DNA of 64,000 bases from Saprospiraceae bacterium (GTDB lineage Bacteria; Bacteroidota; Bacteroidia; Chitinophagales; Saprospiraceae), in contig JAHDDE010000019.1 in assembly GCA_020629515.1 (NCBI GenBank), forward strand, positions 1-64,000. The letters run 5' to 3'. Positions 33,371 to 42,163 of the stretch are shown piece after piece (position 1 is the stretch's first letter; every line of letters starts with the position of its first letter). The notes under the pieces are model-generated. The model saw only the letters and a program-made list of their open reading frames with translations. It was not told the DNA's origin and made no database searches. Position numbers and translations under genes: made by a program.

Positions 33371-33549
33371 GTAAGAAAAAAATCACCTATTCAAATTCAA
33401 TAGAAGAACTGGAAGCTATCATTAAGGAAATCAATGAAAATAAAATTTCAATAGACCATCTGCAAGACAAAGTTAAGAGAGCAAAAGAATTGGTGGAATG
33501 GTGCAGTAATAAACTCAGAACAACTCAATCGGAAATAGAAAATACCTAA
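33367..33549 (+). CDS. xseB: Exodeoxyribonuclease VII small subunit
   Basis: A 60-aa helical protein with the XseB signature YSNSIEELEAIIKEIN near the N-terminus and a heptad-like second helix. It is the minimal length for the family. Its ATG overlaps the xseA stop (ATGA), giving translational coupling, which fits the several XseB copies needed per XseA. It converges on the LptF/G gene with 6 nt between stops. Confidence 0.93.
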   Translation: MSKKKITYSNSIEELEAIIKEINENKISIDHLQDKVKRAKELVEWCSNKLRTTQSEIENT

Positions 33550-33555
33550 CAGCCT

Positions 33556-35121
33556 TTAAGAATCTTTCTGATTGAATAGTTTCTTTAATCTATCTACCAC
33601 TCCAATTGAATTAATATTTTTATCGTTGAGTGCCATATAAGAAAGAATTGTTGCAAAAGGCAATAATAATAAGCAAGGTAACCAAGCTGAACTTAAAGGT
33701 CCCATTGCTCCGCTACTCAAAAGTTTTTCTCCAGAAATGGATGTCATAATAAAAATCATATAAAACAATATAGCTATCAGAAGAGGAAATCCGAATCCGC
33801 CCTTTCGCACAATTGCTCCCGCTGGACCACCAATAAAAAGAAAGATTAAACATACTACAGCCCAAGAGAATTGCTGATGTAATCTTAACTTGGCAAAAGC
33901 AATTCTACCATTTTTAATTTTTATCTCATTCCATTTATTAAATACCCTATCTCTCGCTGCCATTGAGTTTTTTAATGCTCTATCAATAATCATCCTACGC
34001 TCTTTAACAACTATTTGTTCTATAATTGATGAGTCTGGCATGTCATCCGATAATAAATCAGGCAAATAAATGTCTTGTGCGATTTTTTTGACATTTACAG
34101 ACCGTTTTAATTCTTTCTTACGATTTTGCATCAACTCAGAATCCCTTGATTGATTTTTTTCTTTGACCTCCTGCTTTCTACTTGTTTTATTCTTCAAATT
34201 ATAGTCTTTGACTAAATTACCATAGTCAAATGTAGTTGCCAGCCTAAGATTTTTAGTTTCAATTAATAGCGAATCCTGATATTCAAAAAGCTCACGGCTG
34301 GTCATCATATCATGTCTTTTATGGGATGTATTTGTCATATTAAGGTTAAGTAACTCTGACAGTTTAAACACCTTTTGCATATGTTTGAAATAAATCCGAC
34401 TTAGAGGTCTTCCAGCAGAACCAAAGCTTTTTCTTTTTGCATCGGCCGACTCACTCCTTATTTCTTTGAAAGAATATCCTTCGGATAACTCCATAATCAA
34501 ATACTTTTGATCGGCTGTGGTGTACATTTCTCCATATTTAGCATATGTCATGTTAACAATACTTTTGTCGGCATCAGTATGATCATAAATTCTTATACCA
34601 TTTATAGATCTTCCATCATTATCTTTTTTATCTATCCATATTGAATAATTATCAAATTCTTTATTGAAAATCTTTTCATCAAAAACGAATGTCAATTCAT
34701 TCGTTTTCATGTCTTTCATCTTTTTTATAAACCTCTCATTAGCCTTAGGCTTTAGAATATTAGACGCATAAAATGAAAATATACAAGTCAAGAGGGCTAA
34801 TATCAAACCTGGGCGTAGTGCTCTGAATAGTGATACTCCTGCTGATTTTATAGAAGTTAACTCATATTTCTCAGCCATATCACCATATACCATAACGCTA
34901 GAAAGCAAGACCGTTAGTGGCAAAGAAAGCGGGATTAAAACAATACTCAAATAATACAGCAGTTCAAAATAATCCCAAATTCCGTATCCTTTACCTAATA
35001 TATCATCTATGACTTGCCAAAGTTTTTGCATCAGAAGAACAAATTCGACTATAAAGAAAGAAAGCAAATAGGGACCTATTGAACCTTTTAATACTAACTT
35101 GTCTAAAACCTTCAATCGCAA
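33556..35121 (-). CDS. LptF/LptG family lipopolysaccharide export permease
   Basis: A 521-aa YjgP/YjgQ-family protein. Three or four helices in the first ~125 residues (FVLLMQKLWQVIDDILGKG, LSLPLTVLLSSVMVYGDM) are followed by a large periplasmic jellyroll domain that includes a charged insert (about 285-360, rich in Lys/Arg/Glu). Two or three helices follow at the C-terminus (HQQFSWAVVCLIFLFIGGPAGAIVRKGGFG). Such permeases pair with LptB to move LPS from the inner membrane to the Lpt bridge. I cannot tell LptF from LptG. It is longer than E. coli LptF because of the charged insert. Confidence 0.9.
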   Translation of the reverse strand: MRLKVLDKLVLKGSIGPYLLSFFIVEFVLLMQKLWQVIDDILGKGYGIWDYFELLYYLSIVLIPLSLPLTVLLSSVMVYGDMAEKYELTSIKSAGVSLFRALRPGLILALLTCIFSFYASNILKPKANERFIKKMKDMKTNELTFVFDEKIFNKEFDNYSIWIDKKDNDGRSINGIRIYDHTDADKSIVNMTYAKYGEMYTTADQKYLIMELSEGYSFKEIRSESADAKRKSFGSAGRPLSRIYFKHMQKVFKLSELLNLNMTNTSHKRHDMMTSRELFEYQDSLLIETKNLRLATTFDYGNLVKDYNLKNKTSRKQEVKEKNQSRDSELMQNRKKELKRSVNVKKIAQDIYLPDLLSDDMPDSSIIEQIVVKERRMIIDRALKNSMAARDRVFNKWNEIKIKNGRIAFAKLRLHQQFSWAVVCLIFLFIGGPAGAIVRKGGFGFPLLIAILFYMIFIMTSISGEKLLSSGAMGPLSSAWLPCLLLLPFATILSYMALNDKNINSIGVVDRLKKLFNQKDS

Positions 35122-35201
35122 TACTTTGAAATTTTAGTGAAGAATTTGTAACAAAACTAACGGAAAGTGCGTCATCTCTACAAATACGAAAGTAAAACGC
35201 A

Positions 35202-35687
35202 ATGCTGCAAGCGATAATGCCCATAAAAGATAAAATGTTCAGATATGCCTACCGCATATTGGGCAATCAAATGGCCGCAGAAGACGTAGTGCAAGAAGTA
35301 TTTATCAAAGTTTGGAGCAAAAAGAAGGAAATCCAAAATATTGAGAATAAAGAAGCTTGGTGCATGACTGTAACGAGAAACCTTGCTTTAGATAAATTAC
35401 GAAAAAAGAAGTATCACCATGAATCTGTAGAAGATCACTTCAGTTTGGCAGATACTTCGATGACACCATTAGAAAGTGTACAAAGTAATGATACCATGAG
35501 TATGATAAGATCAGCTATAAACGCTTTACCTAAAGATCAACGTAACGTGGTGCATCTGAGGGATGTAGAAGGATATAGCTATAAAGAAATAGCAGAGATC
35601 TCGGGTCTCACCATTGAAAAAGTAAAAGTATATCTGCATAGAGCCAGAATATCATTAAGAAAACAATTATCAACGATCGAAAGATGA
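35202..35687 (+). CDS. ECF-family RNA polymerase sigma factor
   Basis: A 161-aa group 4 sigma factor. Region 2 contains FRYAYRILGNQMAAEDVVQEVFIKVW and the DNA-melting segment near WCMTVTRNLALDKLR. Region 4 contains LPKDQRNVVHLRDVEGYSYKEIAEISGLTIEKVKVYLHRAR, a helix-turn-helix for the -35 box. It overlaps the next gene, a putative membrane anti-sigma protein, by 4 nt, and a DUF4252 protein follows. That is the usual layout of an ECF regulatory unit with a target or sensor gene. The signal is unknown. Confidence 0.94.
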   Translation: MLQAIMPIKDKMFRYAYRILGNQMAAEDVVQEVFIKVWSKKKEIQNIENKEAWCMTVTRNLALDKLRKKKYHHESVEDHFSLADTSMTPLESVQSNDTMSMIRSAINALPKDQRNVVHLRDVEGYSYKEIAEISGLTIEKVKVYLHRARISLRKQLSTIER

Positions 35688-36136
35688 GCGTTATAAAAGC
35701 AAATGAATTATTAGAAAAATATTGGGCCGCCGAGACTTCAATCGAAGAAGAGAATGAGCTCAAAAAATATCATCAAGAAGGCCTCTTGCAAGGCCTTCCT
35801 GAAGGTGACTTGTTCGACTACTTCCAAGTAGAACGATCTATCAAATCTACGAGGGAGATTGGACCTATCCAGAAGACACCAAAAATGTTTGGTTGGAGAA
35901 GTATTATGAGTATAGCAGCCTCAGTATTAATTGTGGCATCTCTATTCATCAATAATATGAATAACTCACCTTCCCATAAGGTTATTGACGATCCAGAAAA
36001 GGCTTTAGAAGTGACGATGACTGCTCTTTCTTTTTTAAATGGATCTATAGATCGTGGTGAAGATGCCTTAATAGAAGGGCTTCAAGAGTTTGATAGAACT
36101 CGAATTTTTAAATATCGAAACTTAAAAGAGATATAA
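35684..36136 (+). CDS. Putative anti-sigma factor, single-pass membrane protein
   Basis: A 150-aa protein with a cytosolic N-terminal part (LLEKYWAAETSIEEENELKKYH) of the kind that binds sigma factors. It has one membrane helix at about residues 70-88 (WRSIMSIAASVLIVASLF) and a short outside tail. It overlaps the ECF sigma gene by 4 nt, the standard arrangement for an anti-sigma partner. It lacks the zinc-binding His-x3-Cys-x2-Cys of the ZAS class. The role is inferred from position and topology. Confidence 0.72.
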   Translation: MSVIKANELLEKYWAAETSIEEENELKKYHQEGLLQGLPEGDLFDYFQVERSIKSTREIGPIQKTPKMFGWRSIMSIAASVLIVASLFINNMNNSPSHKVIDDPEKALEVTMTALSFLNGSIDRGEDALIEGLQEFDRTRIFKYRNLKEI

Positions 36137-36163
36137 CTAAATCAATAATTAAATATTAATAAC

Positions 36164-36676
36164 ATGAAAAAAATATGTTCGGTAGTTGTGATCCTATTAA
36201 TTGGACTGACTACTTATGCCCAGAGCCTTAATTCCTTCTTCAATGACTTAGAAGATCGTGATGATGTAGCGATTGTATCTGTTAACAAAGAAATGTTCAA
36301 AATGATCGCTTCTATGGATGTTGACATTGAAGGAGCTGATGTACAAGAGATGATAAAGGATATCAATAGCCTAAAAATCTATGTTCAGGACGAAAATGCT
36401 GACTACGAAACTTTTAAAACCGCTCGATCTATTGCTCAATCTTCATCAATGTCTGAATTGTTATCAGTCAAAGATGGAAGCGAACGAGTCTATCTCTATA
36501 CAGATCAATCCGATGGAAATAATTTCGTAAAGAATTTGCTTTTGATGGTACACGATACAGATCAAAATGTATTCATAAGATTAGATGGCAAAGTTAATTT
36601 GGATGATCTATCCAAGCTTACAGACAAAATTGGAATAGATGGATTGGAACATCTAAAGAAAATAGAAGAAAAATAA
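36164..36676 (+). CDS. DUF4252 domain-containing exported protein
   Basis: A 170-aa protein with a signal peptide (1-20, ending TTYAQ). It has a compact domain matching DUF4252 in the order VSVNKEMFKMIASM, IKDINSLKIYVQDENADYETF and DQNVFIRLDGKVNLDDLSKL. DUF4252 proteins are exported in Bacteroidota and frequently follow ECF sigma/anti-sigma pairs, as here (28 nt gap). It may be the target or a signal component of the unit. A strong terminator follows. Confidence 0.86.
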   Translation: MKKICSVVVILLIGLTTYAQSLNSFFNDLEDRDDVAIVSVNKEMFKMIASMDVDIEGADVQEMIKDINSLKIYVQDENADYETFKTARSIAQSSSMSELLSVKDGSERVYLYTDQSDGNNFVKNLLLMVHDTDQNVFIRLDGKVNLDDLSKLTDKIGIDGLEHLKKIEEK

Positions 36677-36704
36677 AGTCAGATCAGGGTATCAAATTAT
36701 AAAA

Positions 36705-36731
36705 AAGAGGAACATATTGTTCCTCTTTTTT
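36705..36731 (+). terminator. Intrinsic terminator of the ECF sigma operon
   Basis: A perfect 9-bp stem AGAGGAACA (36706-36714) / TGTTCCTCT (36718-36726) with a 3-nt loop is preceded by A residues and followed by a run of T. It lies 29 nt after the DUF4252 stop and ends the sigma/anti-sigma/DUF4252 unit. Confidence 0.9.
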
Positions 36732-36764
36732 TATTGTAATATTACTTTCCAACTATACTATGTT

Positions 36765-36908
36765 ATGTTAATAACCTATGTCCTACTTGGGATTACTATT
36801 ACTGTAAGCCTTTATATTTTAAACCGTCCTAAATTGCTAAATACATTTGTTCATTTCCCATATATGGAATCTAATAAAAAAGAAATTTCTCGATTATTAA
36901 CAACATAA
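36765..36908 (+). pseudogene. N-terminal remnant of a rhomboid-family intramembrane protease
   Basis: Forty-seven codons encode MLITYVLLGITITVSLYILN followed by RPKLLNTFVHFPYMESNKK and EISRLLTT, then stop. This matches the first helix and the following cytosolic stretch (N..L...L.F.PY) of Bacteroidota rhomboid proteases, which continue with a GFxHADWxHLxFN core. That core is absent after the stop in every + frame I checked. The fragment is probably a decayed copy or an assembly-independent truncation. The assignment is based on pattern memory, not on an alignment. Confidence 0.45.
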
Positions 36909-37054
36909 TATAAGCAACAATTAGCTGATAAGAAATATACCATAGAACTTTAGGTACTTTATGAAGCCTGTCATCAAAAGCTCTAAATAAAAATATTATT
37001 AATAAGAGTTTAATGAACGAGAAGTTTATTGAGCTACAGCTTTTGGAATTTGAT

Positions 37055-37744
37055 TTAATGTGATATTTCGTTGATAGTATTCTCACGAAACTCAAACAAT
37101 CGTGGACGATAAATTTCGATAAGATCTTTATTATGAGTAGAGAGTATAACTGATAACTTCCTATCTAAAGAGATTGAAAAAAGTAAATCCATCAATTCAT
37201 AAGTACTCTTAGCGTCTAACCCTAAATTAGGGTCGTCGGCTAACAATACCAACGGCTCTGTCACCAAACTTCGCGCCAAAACTGTTTTTCTTTTTTCTCC
37301 GTTGGACAAACTACTTACTAACTTATGAGCGACTCCCTCGAGATGTACTTCTTTGAGCTGTTGATGAACTTTTTCATGAATTAATTCTTCATCATTTTCT
37401 TCATGCGCTCTGAGAGCTATGGCCACATTATCAAATACAGTACGATTTTCTAAAATCAATAATTGATCTTTAATGATTCCATATTTTCTCCTCAGCTTAA
37501 AAACTTCGTTCTTTTGAATTGATGTTAAATCAAAATCAAATGCTCTGGCACTTCCTGATAAAATCTCTTTTGCACCATATAGTGATTTAAAAAAAAGACT
37601 CTTCCCTACTCCTGTTGCACCCAAGAGAAAACAGTACTCTCCAGATCCTATTGAAAAATCAATATCATCAATAAAACCACCATCCCCTAACTCAATCTTG
37701 ACTTTTTTATAAACGATATATTCATTAATCATATTCATATCCAA
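37055..37744 (-). CDS. ftsE: FtsE-like ABC transporter ATP-binding protein
   Basis: A 229-aa ATPase of the FtsE/LolD type. Walker A is GATGVGKSLF at 42-51, the ABC signature is LSNGEKRK, which departs from the canonical LSGGQ, and Walker B is LLADDPNLGLD, where the usual catalytic Glu after the Asp pair is replaced by the ..DDPN.. arrangement. FtsE partners FtsX to control septal peptidoglycan hydrolases. No ftsX is nearby, as is common for Bacteroidota. The deviating signature and Walker B make reduced ATPase activity a possibility worth noting. Start choice between several early Met codons is uncertain. Confidence 0.87.
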   Translation of the reverse strand: MDMNMINEYIVYKKVKIELGDGGFIDDIDFSIGSGEYCFLLGATGVGKSLFFKSLYGAKEILSGSARAFDFDLTSIQKNEVFKLRRKYGIIKDQLLILENRTVFDNVAIALRAHEENDEELIHEKVHQQLKEVHLEGVAHKLVSSLSNGEKRKTVLARSLVTEPLVLLADDPNLGLDAKSTYELMDLLFSISLDRKLSVILSTHNKDLIEIYRPRLFEFRENTINEISH

Positions 37745-37838
37745 AGAACCAAGAACAATATTATCAAAATAATCATTATGAATTGTTTAAACTCGATCTA
37801 AATGAAATTGATAAATCTTTAGCACCTGTCAAATAACT

Positions 37839-37846
37839 TACCTTTG
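37839..37846 (+). promoter_or_regulatory. Candidate -7 box for ccmE-ccmF
   Basis: TACCTTTG fits TAnnTTTG and ends 16 nt before the ccmE ATG. A TTTA at 37818-37821 lies 17 nt upstream as a weak -33 element. The position fits a short leader. Confidence 0.4.
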
Positions 37847-37862
37847 ACCCAAATTAAGTACT

Positions 37863-38261
37863 ATGAAAAAAATTCATATCGTAGCGATAATCATGCTTTT
37901 ATTAGGCGGAATTGCCTTAGTTATGTCATCTCAGAATCTAAGTACTTATTCTACATTCGAACTGGCCTCCAAAAGTGGGGCTAAATCAAAGATTGTAGGC
38001 CAACTATCTTTGACAGATCCTATATCATATGATCCTGAAAAAGATCCAAATAATTTTAGCTTTTATTTGATTGACCAATCGGGTGTAAAGAAAAAAGTAA
38101 TCCTCAATGAGCCAAAACCTCGAGATTTTGAAAGATCTGAACAGATTGTTGTGACAGGAAAAATGTCGAATCAGCATGATTTTTTGGCAAGCGAAGTATT
38201 GCTCAAGTGTCCATCCAAATACAAGGATGAAGAGTTAGCTCTAAGAGCACAAGAAGGCTAA
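37863..38261 (+). CDS. ccmE: Cytochrome c maturation protein CcmE (heme chaperone, CxxxY type)
   Basis: A 132-aa CcmE with one N-terminal membrane helix (about 5-22) and a small periplasmic OB domain. The heme-attachment motif near the C-terminus is C116-P-S-K-Y120. E. coli CcmE has His at the equivalent position (HxxxY); Cys-type CcmE (CxxxY) is known from some bacteria and archaea. It receives heme from CcmC and hands it to CcmF, whose gene begins 1 nt after its stop. The other Ccm genes are not in the window. The function as CcmE is secure; the Cys variant is read directly. Confidence 0.92.
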   Translation: MKKIHIVAIIMLLLGGIALVMSSQNLSTYSTFELASKSGAKSKIVGQLSLTDPISYDPEKDPNNFSFYLIDQSGVKKKVILNEPKPRDFERSEQIVVTGKMSNQHDFLASEVLLKCPSKYKDEELALRAQEG

Positions 38262-38262
38262 A

Positions 38263-41067
38263 ATGGAGGAAATAAAATATATAGGCGAACATTTGTGGGT
38301 TGGACAAGTTGGGCACTTTCTTGTAGTGTTGAGTTTTGTTGCCAGTTTATTTTCAGCATATAGTTATTACCACTCGCAAACAACTTCAGAAAAAAGTTGG
38401 CTAAGATTGGGACGGTTAGGATACATTGTTCATGGTATAGCTCTATTGTCAGTGATAGGACTCATCTTTTATGCTATGGTGAATAAGATGTATGAGTATA
38501 GCTATGTCTATCGTACAGTCTCGGATCATCTCCCCATGCAATATACTTTAGCTGCGTTTTGGGCCGATCAAGAGGGTAGCTTTATGTTATGGATGTTTTG
38601 GCATGTTATATTAGGTGTAATACTCATATATTCGGCTAAGAAATGGGAGGCATCCGTCCTGTGCACTTTGAGTTTAATTCAAGCCTTTATAGGCAGTATG
38701 CTACTTGGAATATATATGCCTTTTGGAGAAGACACCAAGATAGGAAGCAGTCCATTTATTTTAATTAGGGACGTTTTTGAAGGCCCGATATTTTCCAACG
38801 CTGATTATTTGACTCTGATAGTGGGCAAAGGTTTAAATCCTTTACTCCAAAATTATTGGATGACCATTCACCCTCCAGTACTATTTTTGGGATTTGCTTC
38901 ATTATCTATCCCATTTTGCTACGCCATAGGAGGACTATCAAATGGAATGCACAAGTCCCTTATGGTTGATATAAAGCCATGGGCATTATTTTCAGCATTT
39001 ATATTTGGTCTCGGCATCCTAATGGGTTCGGCCTGGGCATATGAGGCATTAACATTTGGTGGATACTGGGCATGGGATCCTGTAGAAAATTCTTCTTTGG
39101 TACCTTGGTTGTTTCTTATGGCAGGCGTCCATACTAACTTAATCGCTAACAAAACTGGTCATTCTTATAGATCCACCTATATCTACTACCTCTTAGCTTT
39201 TATTTTTGTGATATATAGTACGTTCTTGACCAGAAGTGGAATATTAGGTGAGACCTCTGTTCATGCTTTTACCACTATGGGACTCGAGACACAGCTTGTG
39301 GCTTTTATAGTTTTTTCTTTACTTCTTGGTTCATACAAACTAATCAAAGCCAACCATTCTATCCCTAAGAAAGAAAAAGAAGAAGATATATTAAGTAGAG
39401 AATTTTGGATGTTCATTGGAGCACTGGTATTCCTTTTTTCTGGATTATTGATGACTATTTCTACTTCTCTACCAGTTTATAACAAACTGATGGAGCTTTG
39501 GGATCCAAATTTTATAGGAAAAGTTATTGAAGATCAGGTTGAACATCATAATCGTTTCCAGATTTGGATTGGAATATTCATAGCCCTATTGAGTGGATTA
39601 TCCATACTTTTAAGATACAATGCCTTTAATTGGGATAGTTATAAGCAAAAATTCACTAAACATATTGGGTTAATAATAGTAGTATCCGTATTACTGACAT
39701 TAGTCATATCTAATCAGCTGATACAACCAACATGGCCACAAAATCTTTTATTATTCGGTGGTATATTTACAATATTCTGCAACCTCGATTATCTCTTTCT
39801 TTTTATAAAGAGGCAGTTGAAATTAGCTGGAGCTTCCTTCTCTCATATTGGTTTTGGTATACTCATAGTAGGGATACTATTCACTGGACTTAACAAACGT
39901 ACCATTAGTGCAAATCCATTTGTACAGAAAGATTTCTTAACAGATGAATCTGCTAATAAGGCAATTATTTTGATTAAAGGAGAACCCTTCTTCACTTCAA
40001 GATATTGGATCAATTATGTTGGTGACACCTTAGTGGGTAACCTTAGAAAGTACCAGTTAGATTTTAGACAAGTTGATAAGAATAATGAAACTATTGATGC
40101 ATTCAGTACATTCCCAAGTGCCATCTATTCTGCCGACTATAGCAAAATCGAAGCTGTAAATCCAGGCACAGAACATAATTTAATTTATGACGTATTTACT
40201 CAGGCTTCTCCTCCTCCACATCTGCAAAGTATAGAGAATGCCAAAATGGTCGAAGACTCACTATTCTATCTGTCTCATTTAGTTTATCCAGGTGACAGCA
40301 TCGATGAGGAAGAATATTCGGTGGATATTGGTTCGATTATCTTTGATCATGAATTTGACCAAAGTGATCATGGAGACGGCCAAGATTATGATCTGACATT
40401 AGCTCTTCCATTAACTATTAAGAATAAAAGGAATAAAAAAGAATACTTAGTTCATCCAGGATTGGCATTAAAAGATGCTATGATTTTTCAAGTACCAGAC
40501 ATAATTGATGAATTGGGCATAAAAATCAAATTGAGCGAAGAAATATTCAGCCAGCTCTTTACTGAAGAACAAGATCTGACCTATGAAACCTTCAAAGTGA
40601 AAATGGGTGACACTTTCTCTTATAAAGGATACAATATATCCTTAGAAGGATTCGATCAAAATCCAGCACATAAAAATTATGCGCCAAAGGATGGTGATAT
40701 CGCTGTAAGTGCTGCAATAAAAGTATCTAAAGAAAACTTGAAAGAATTCAATTTACAACCTTTGTATATCATACAAGATTTACAACCCTTTAGCATCAAG
40801 GATTATGACGAGACGAGTGGACTCCACATTAGATTCAGTCATATTAACCCAACCAATGGAGAAATGACGTTCTCACTCGCCATTGATGAAAGGGATAGTC
40901 AACCTTTAGAACTATTTATAGCTGGAGATGTACCTCGGTCAGACATTTTAATAGTACAAGCTGATTTGTTTCCCGGAATCAACTTAGTATGGGTTGGTTC
41001 ACTTATGATGCTTTTGGGTATCATCATGAGTCTTATCACCAGAAGAAATAATACAAAATCAACTTAG
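38263..41067 (+). CDS. ccmF: Cytochrome c heme lyase CcmF/CcsA-type
   Basis: A 934-aa membrane protein, longer than E. coli CcmF (about 650), with some 14-15 helices. The heme-handling WWD-type motif is GGYWAWDPVENSSLVPWL at about residue 266. Conserved periplasmic His residues are seen (TIHPPVLFLGF, HNRFQIWIG). After the helices a large soluble domain (about 560-905) precedes one last helix. The extra domain fits the long Bacteroidota CcmF form. It joins heme to apocytochrome c. It lies 1 nt after ccmE, so the two are one operon. Confidence 0.92.
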   Translation: MEEIKYIGEHLWVGQVGHFLVVLSFVASLFSAYSYYHSQTTSEKSWLRLGRLGYIVHGIALLSVIGLIFYAMVNKMYEYSYVYRTVSDHLPMQYTLAAFWADQEGSFMLWMFWHVILGVILIYSAKKWEASVLCTLSLIQAFIGSMLLGIYMPFGEDTKIGSSPFILIRDVFEGPIFSNADYLTLIVGKGLNPLLQNYWMTIHPPVLFLGFASLSIPFCYAIGGLSNGMHKSLMVDIKPWALFSAFIFGLGILMGSAWAYEALTFGGYWAWDPVENSSLVPWLFLMAGVHTNLIANKTGHSYRSTYIYYLLAFIFVIYSTFLTRSGILGETSVHAFTTMGLETQLVAFIVFSLLLGSYKLIKANHSIPKKEKEEDILSREFWMFIGALVFLFSGLLMTISTSLPVYNKLMELWDPNFIGKVIEDQVEHHNRFQIWIGIFIALLSGLSILLRYNAFNWDSYKQKFTKHIGLIIVVSVLLTLVISNQLIQPTWPQNLLLFGGIFTIFCNLDYLFLFIKRQLKLAGASFSHIGFGILIVGILFTGLNKRTISANPFVQKDFLTDESANKAIILIKGEPFFTSRYWINYVGDTLVGNLRKYQLDFRQVDKNNETIDAFSTFPSAIYSADYSKIEAVNPGTEHNLIYDVFTQASPPPHLQSIENAKMVEDSLFYLSHLVYPGDSIDEEEYSVDIGSIIFDHEFDQSDHGDGQDYDLTLALPLTIKNKRNKKEYLVHPGLALKDAMIFQVPDIIDELGIKIKLSEEIFSQLFTEEQDLTYETFKVKMGDTFSYKGYNISLEGFDQNPAHKNYAPKDGDIAVSAAIKVSKENLKEFNLQPLYIIQDLQPFSIKDYDETSGLHIRFSHINPTNGEMTFSLAIDERDSQPLELFIAGDVPRSDILIVQADLFPGINLVWVGSLMMLLGIIMSLITRRNNTKST

Positions 41068-41210
41068 TGAAAGCCCTTTTTTGTTAGGCTATAAAATTTA
41101 AAAGACAAAAAGGCGACATTTTCTACAATTTATCTACACAAAAAATGTGTGTATGTAGATTGTCAGTAGTCTTAAAGATGTAACCTTATAATTTTTTAAA
41201 TTTAGTACCA

Positions 41211-42032
41211 ATGAAAACTATATCTACAATCATCCTTCTCTTGATAGCAAGCTTAGCCTTCAGCAGTGATGTTGAAATAAGATTCGCTAATCAAGAATAT
41301 AATATGGAAAGGATGTATGTAGATATAGAGGTACGTTCAAAAAGCGGCTCATTTAATTTGGGTAGCCAAAACCTCAGAGCATATTATAATACTAATGCCA
41401 TTCTGCTAAATGAAGGATTGTCAAGTTCTAAGTTATCTACTGAGATATATAATGAACTAAATGTAGTTAGCAAATTTGAAAATGTAAATGCTGATGAAGT
41501 AAACCAATTAACTTTTGATGCAGATATGGGATTCATTAATTTCAATATAGAACTAAAAAATATAGTTGATGGTGGAATTAATATCAGTGGAGAATGGGTA
41601 ACATTAGCAACTTTAGCATTTGACATACAAGAAAAAAATGAGATTGTAAACTTAGTTTGGGCTCGAGAAGATAGAAGTGATGCATATGCTACTGCTTTTG
41701 TTGAAATCGCAGAATGGTTAGCACCAAATAAAATCTCAACAAAAGAAATAACTGAGTTCAATGATTTAGAGGACGAAATCGAATTTTCTACTGACAATGA
41801 ATTGACTTTAGAAATAGGTCCTAACCCCACTTCAGATTTCGTAAATATTATTCAGAATAAATCAAATACTTTATTGACAATTATAGATATGAGTGGCAGA
41901 GTAATTGAGGAGAGAAATCTTACTTCTTCAAAGGAGAGAATTGACATTCAATCATATCAATCTGGCAATTATATTTTCAACATTTTTGATGGAGAAAATA
42001 ATATCACTAAAAAGTTGATGAAACTTAACTAA
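41211..42032 (+). CDS. Secreted protein with T9SS type A sorting domain
   Basis: A 273-aa protein. It has a signal peptide (1-18, ending LAFSS), one beta-rich domain of about 170 residues (FNLGSQNLRAYYNTNAILL, VTLATLAFDIQ) and a C-terminal type A sorting domain of about 75 residues (LEIGPNPTSDFVNII through GNYIFNIFDGENNITKKLMKLN). The sorting domain directs export through the type IX system, so the product is surface-attached or released. The passenger resembles cohesin-like or other adhesive beta-sandwiches but I cannot name it. A terminator follows. Confidence 0.85.
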   Translation: MKTISTIILLLIASLAFSSDVEIRFANQEYNMERMYVDIEVRSKSGSFNLGSQNLRAYYNTNAILLNEGLSSSKLSTEIYNELNVVSKFENVNADEVNQLTFDADMGFINFNIELKNIVDGGINISGEWVTLATLAFDIQEKNEIVNLVWAREDRSDAYATAFVEIAEWLAPNKISTKEITEFNDLEDEIEFSTDNELTLEIGPNPTSDFVNIIQNKSNTLLTIIDMSGRVIEERNLTSSKERIDIQSYQSGNYIFNIFDGENNITKKLMKLN

Positions 42033-42084
42033 AAGAAATATTAATCGATAGGCTTATTTCAGAGAGAAACGTAAAATGACTATC

Positions 42085-42115
42085 AGGTCTTGATAAATTT
42101 ATCAAGGCCTTTTTT
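42085..42115 (+). terminator. Intrinsic terminator after the T9SS client
   Basis: The stem AGGTCTTGATA (42085-42095) / TATCAAGGCCT (42100-42110) pairs throughout with one G-U and an AATT loop, followed by six T residues. It ends the transcript of the 41211-42032 gene. Confidence 0.88.
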
Positions 42116-42163
42116 CATATTAGCTATTTGATTTCTGTATTCTTGTTAATAACAAAATTAAGA

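Noticed and set aside
35777-35798. 8-bp inverted repeat GAAGGCCT/AGGCCTTC inside the anti-sigma gene
   Set aside because: The repeat is short, lies in coding DNA with Gly/Leu/Pro codons, and chance is a sufficient explanation.
36871-37095. Minus-strand 74-aa open frame overlapping ftsE's 3' end
   Set aside because: It begins with TTG inside ftsE, has no ATG start, and no recognisable domain. It may be a remnant but cannot be supported as a gene.
41124-41163. Possible hairpin upstream of the 41211 T9SS gene
   Set aside because: The arms compete with one another and leave a 6-nt bulge. No conserved RNA motif was recognised.
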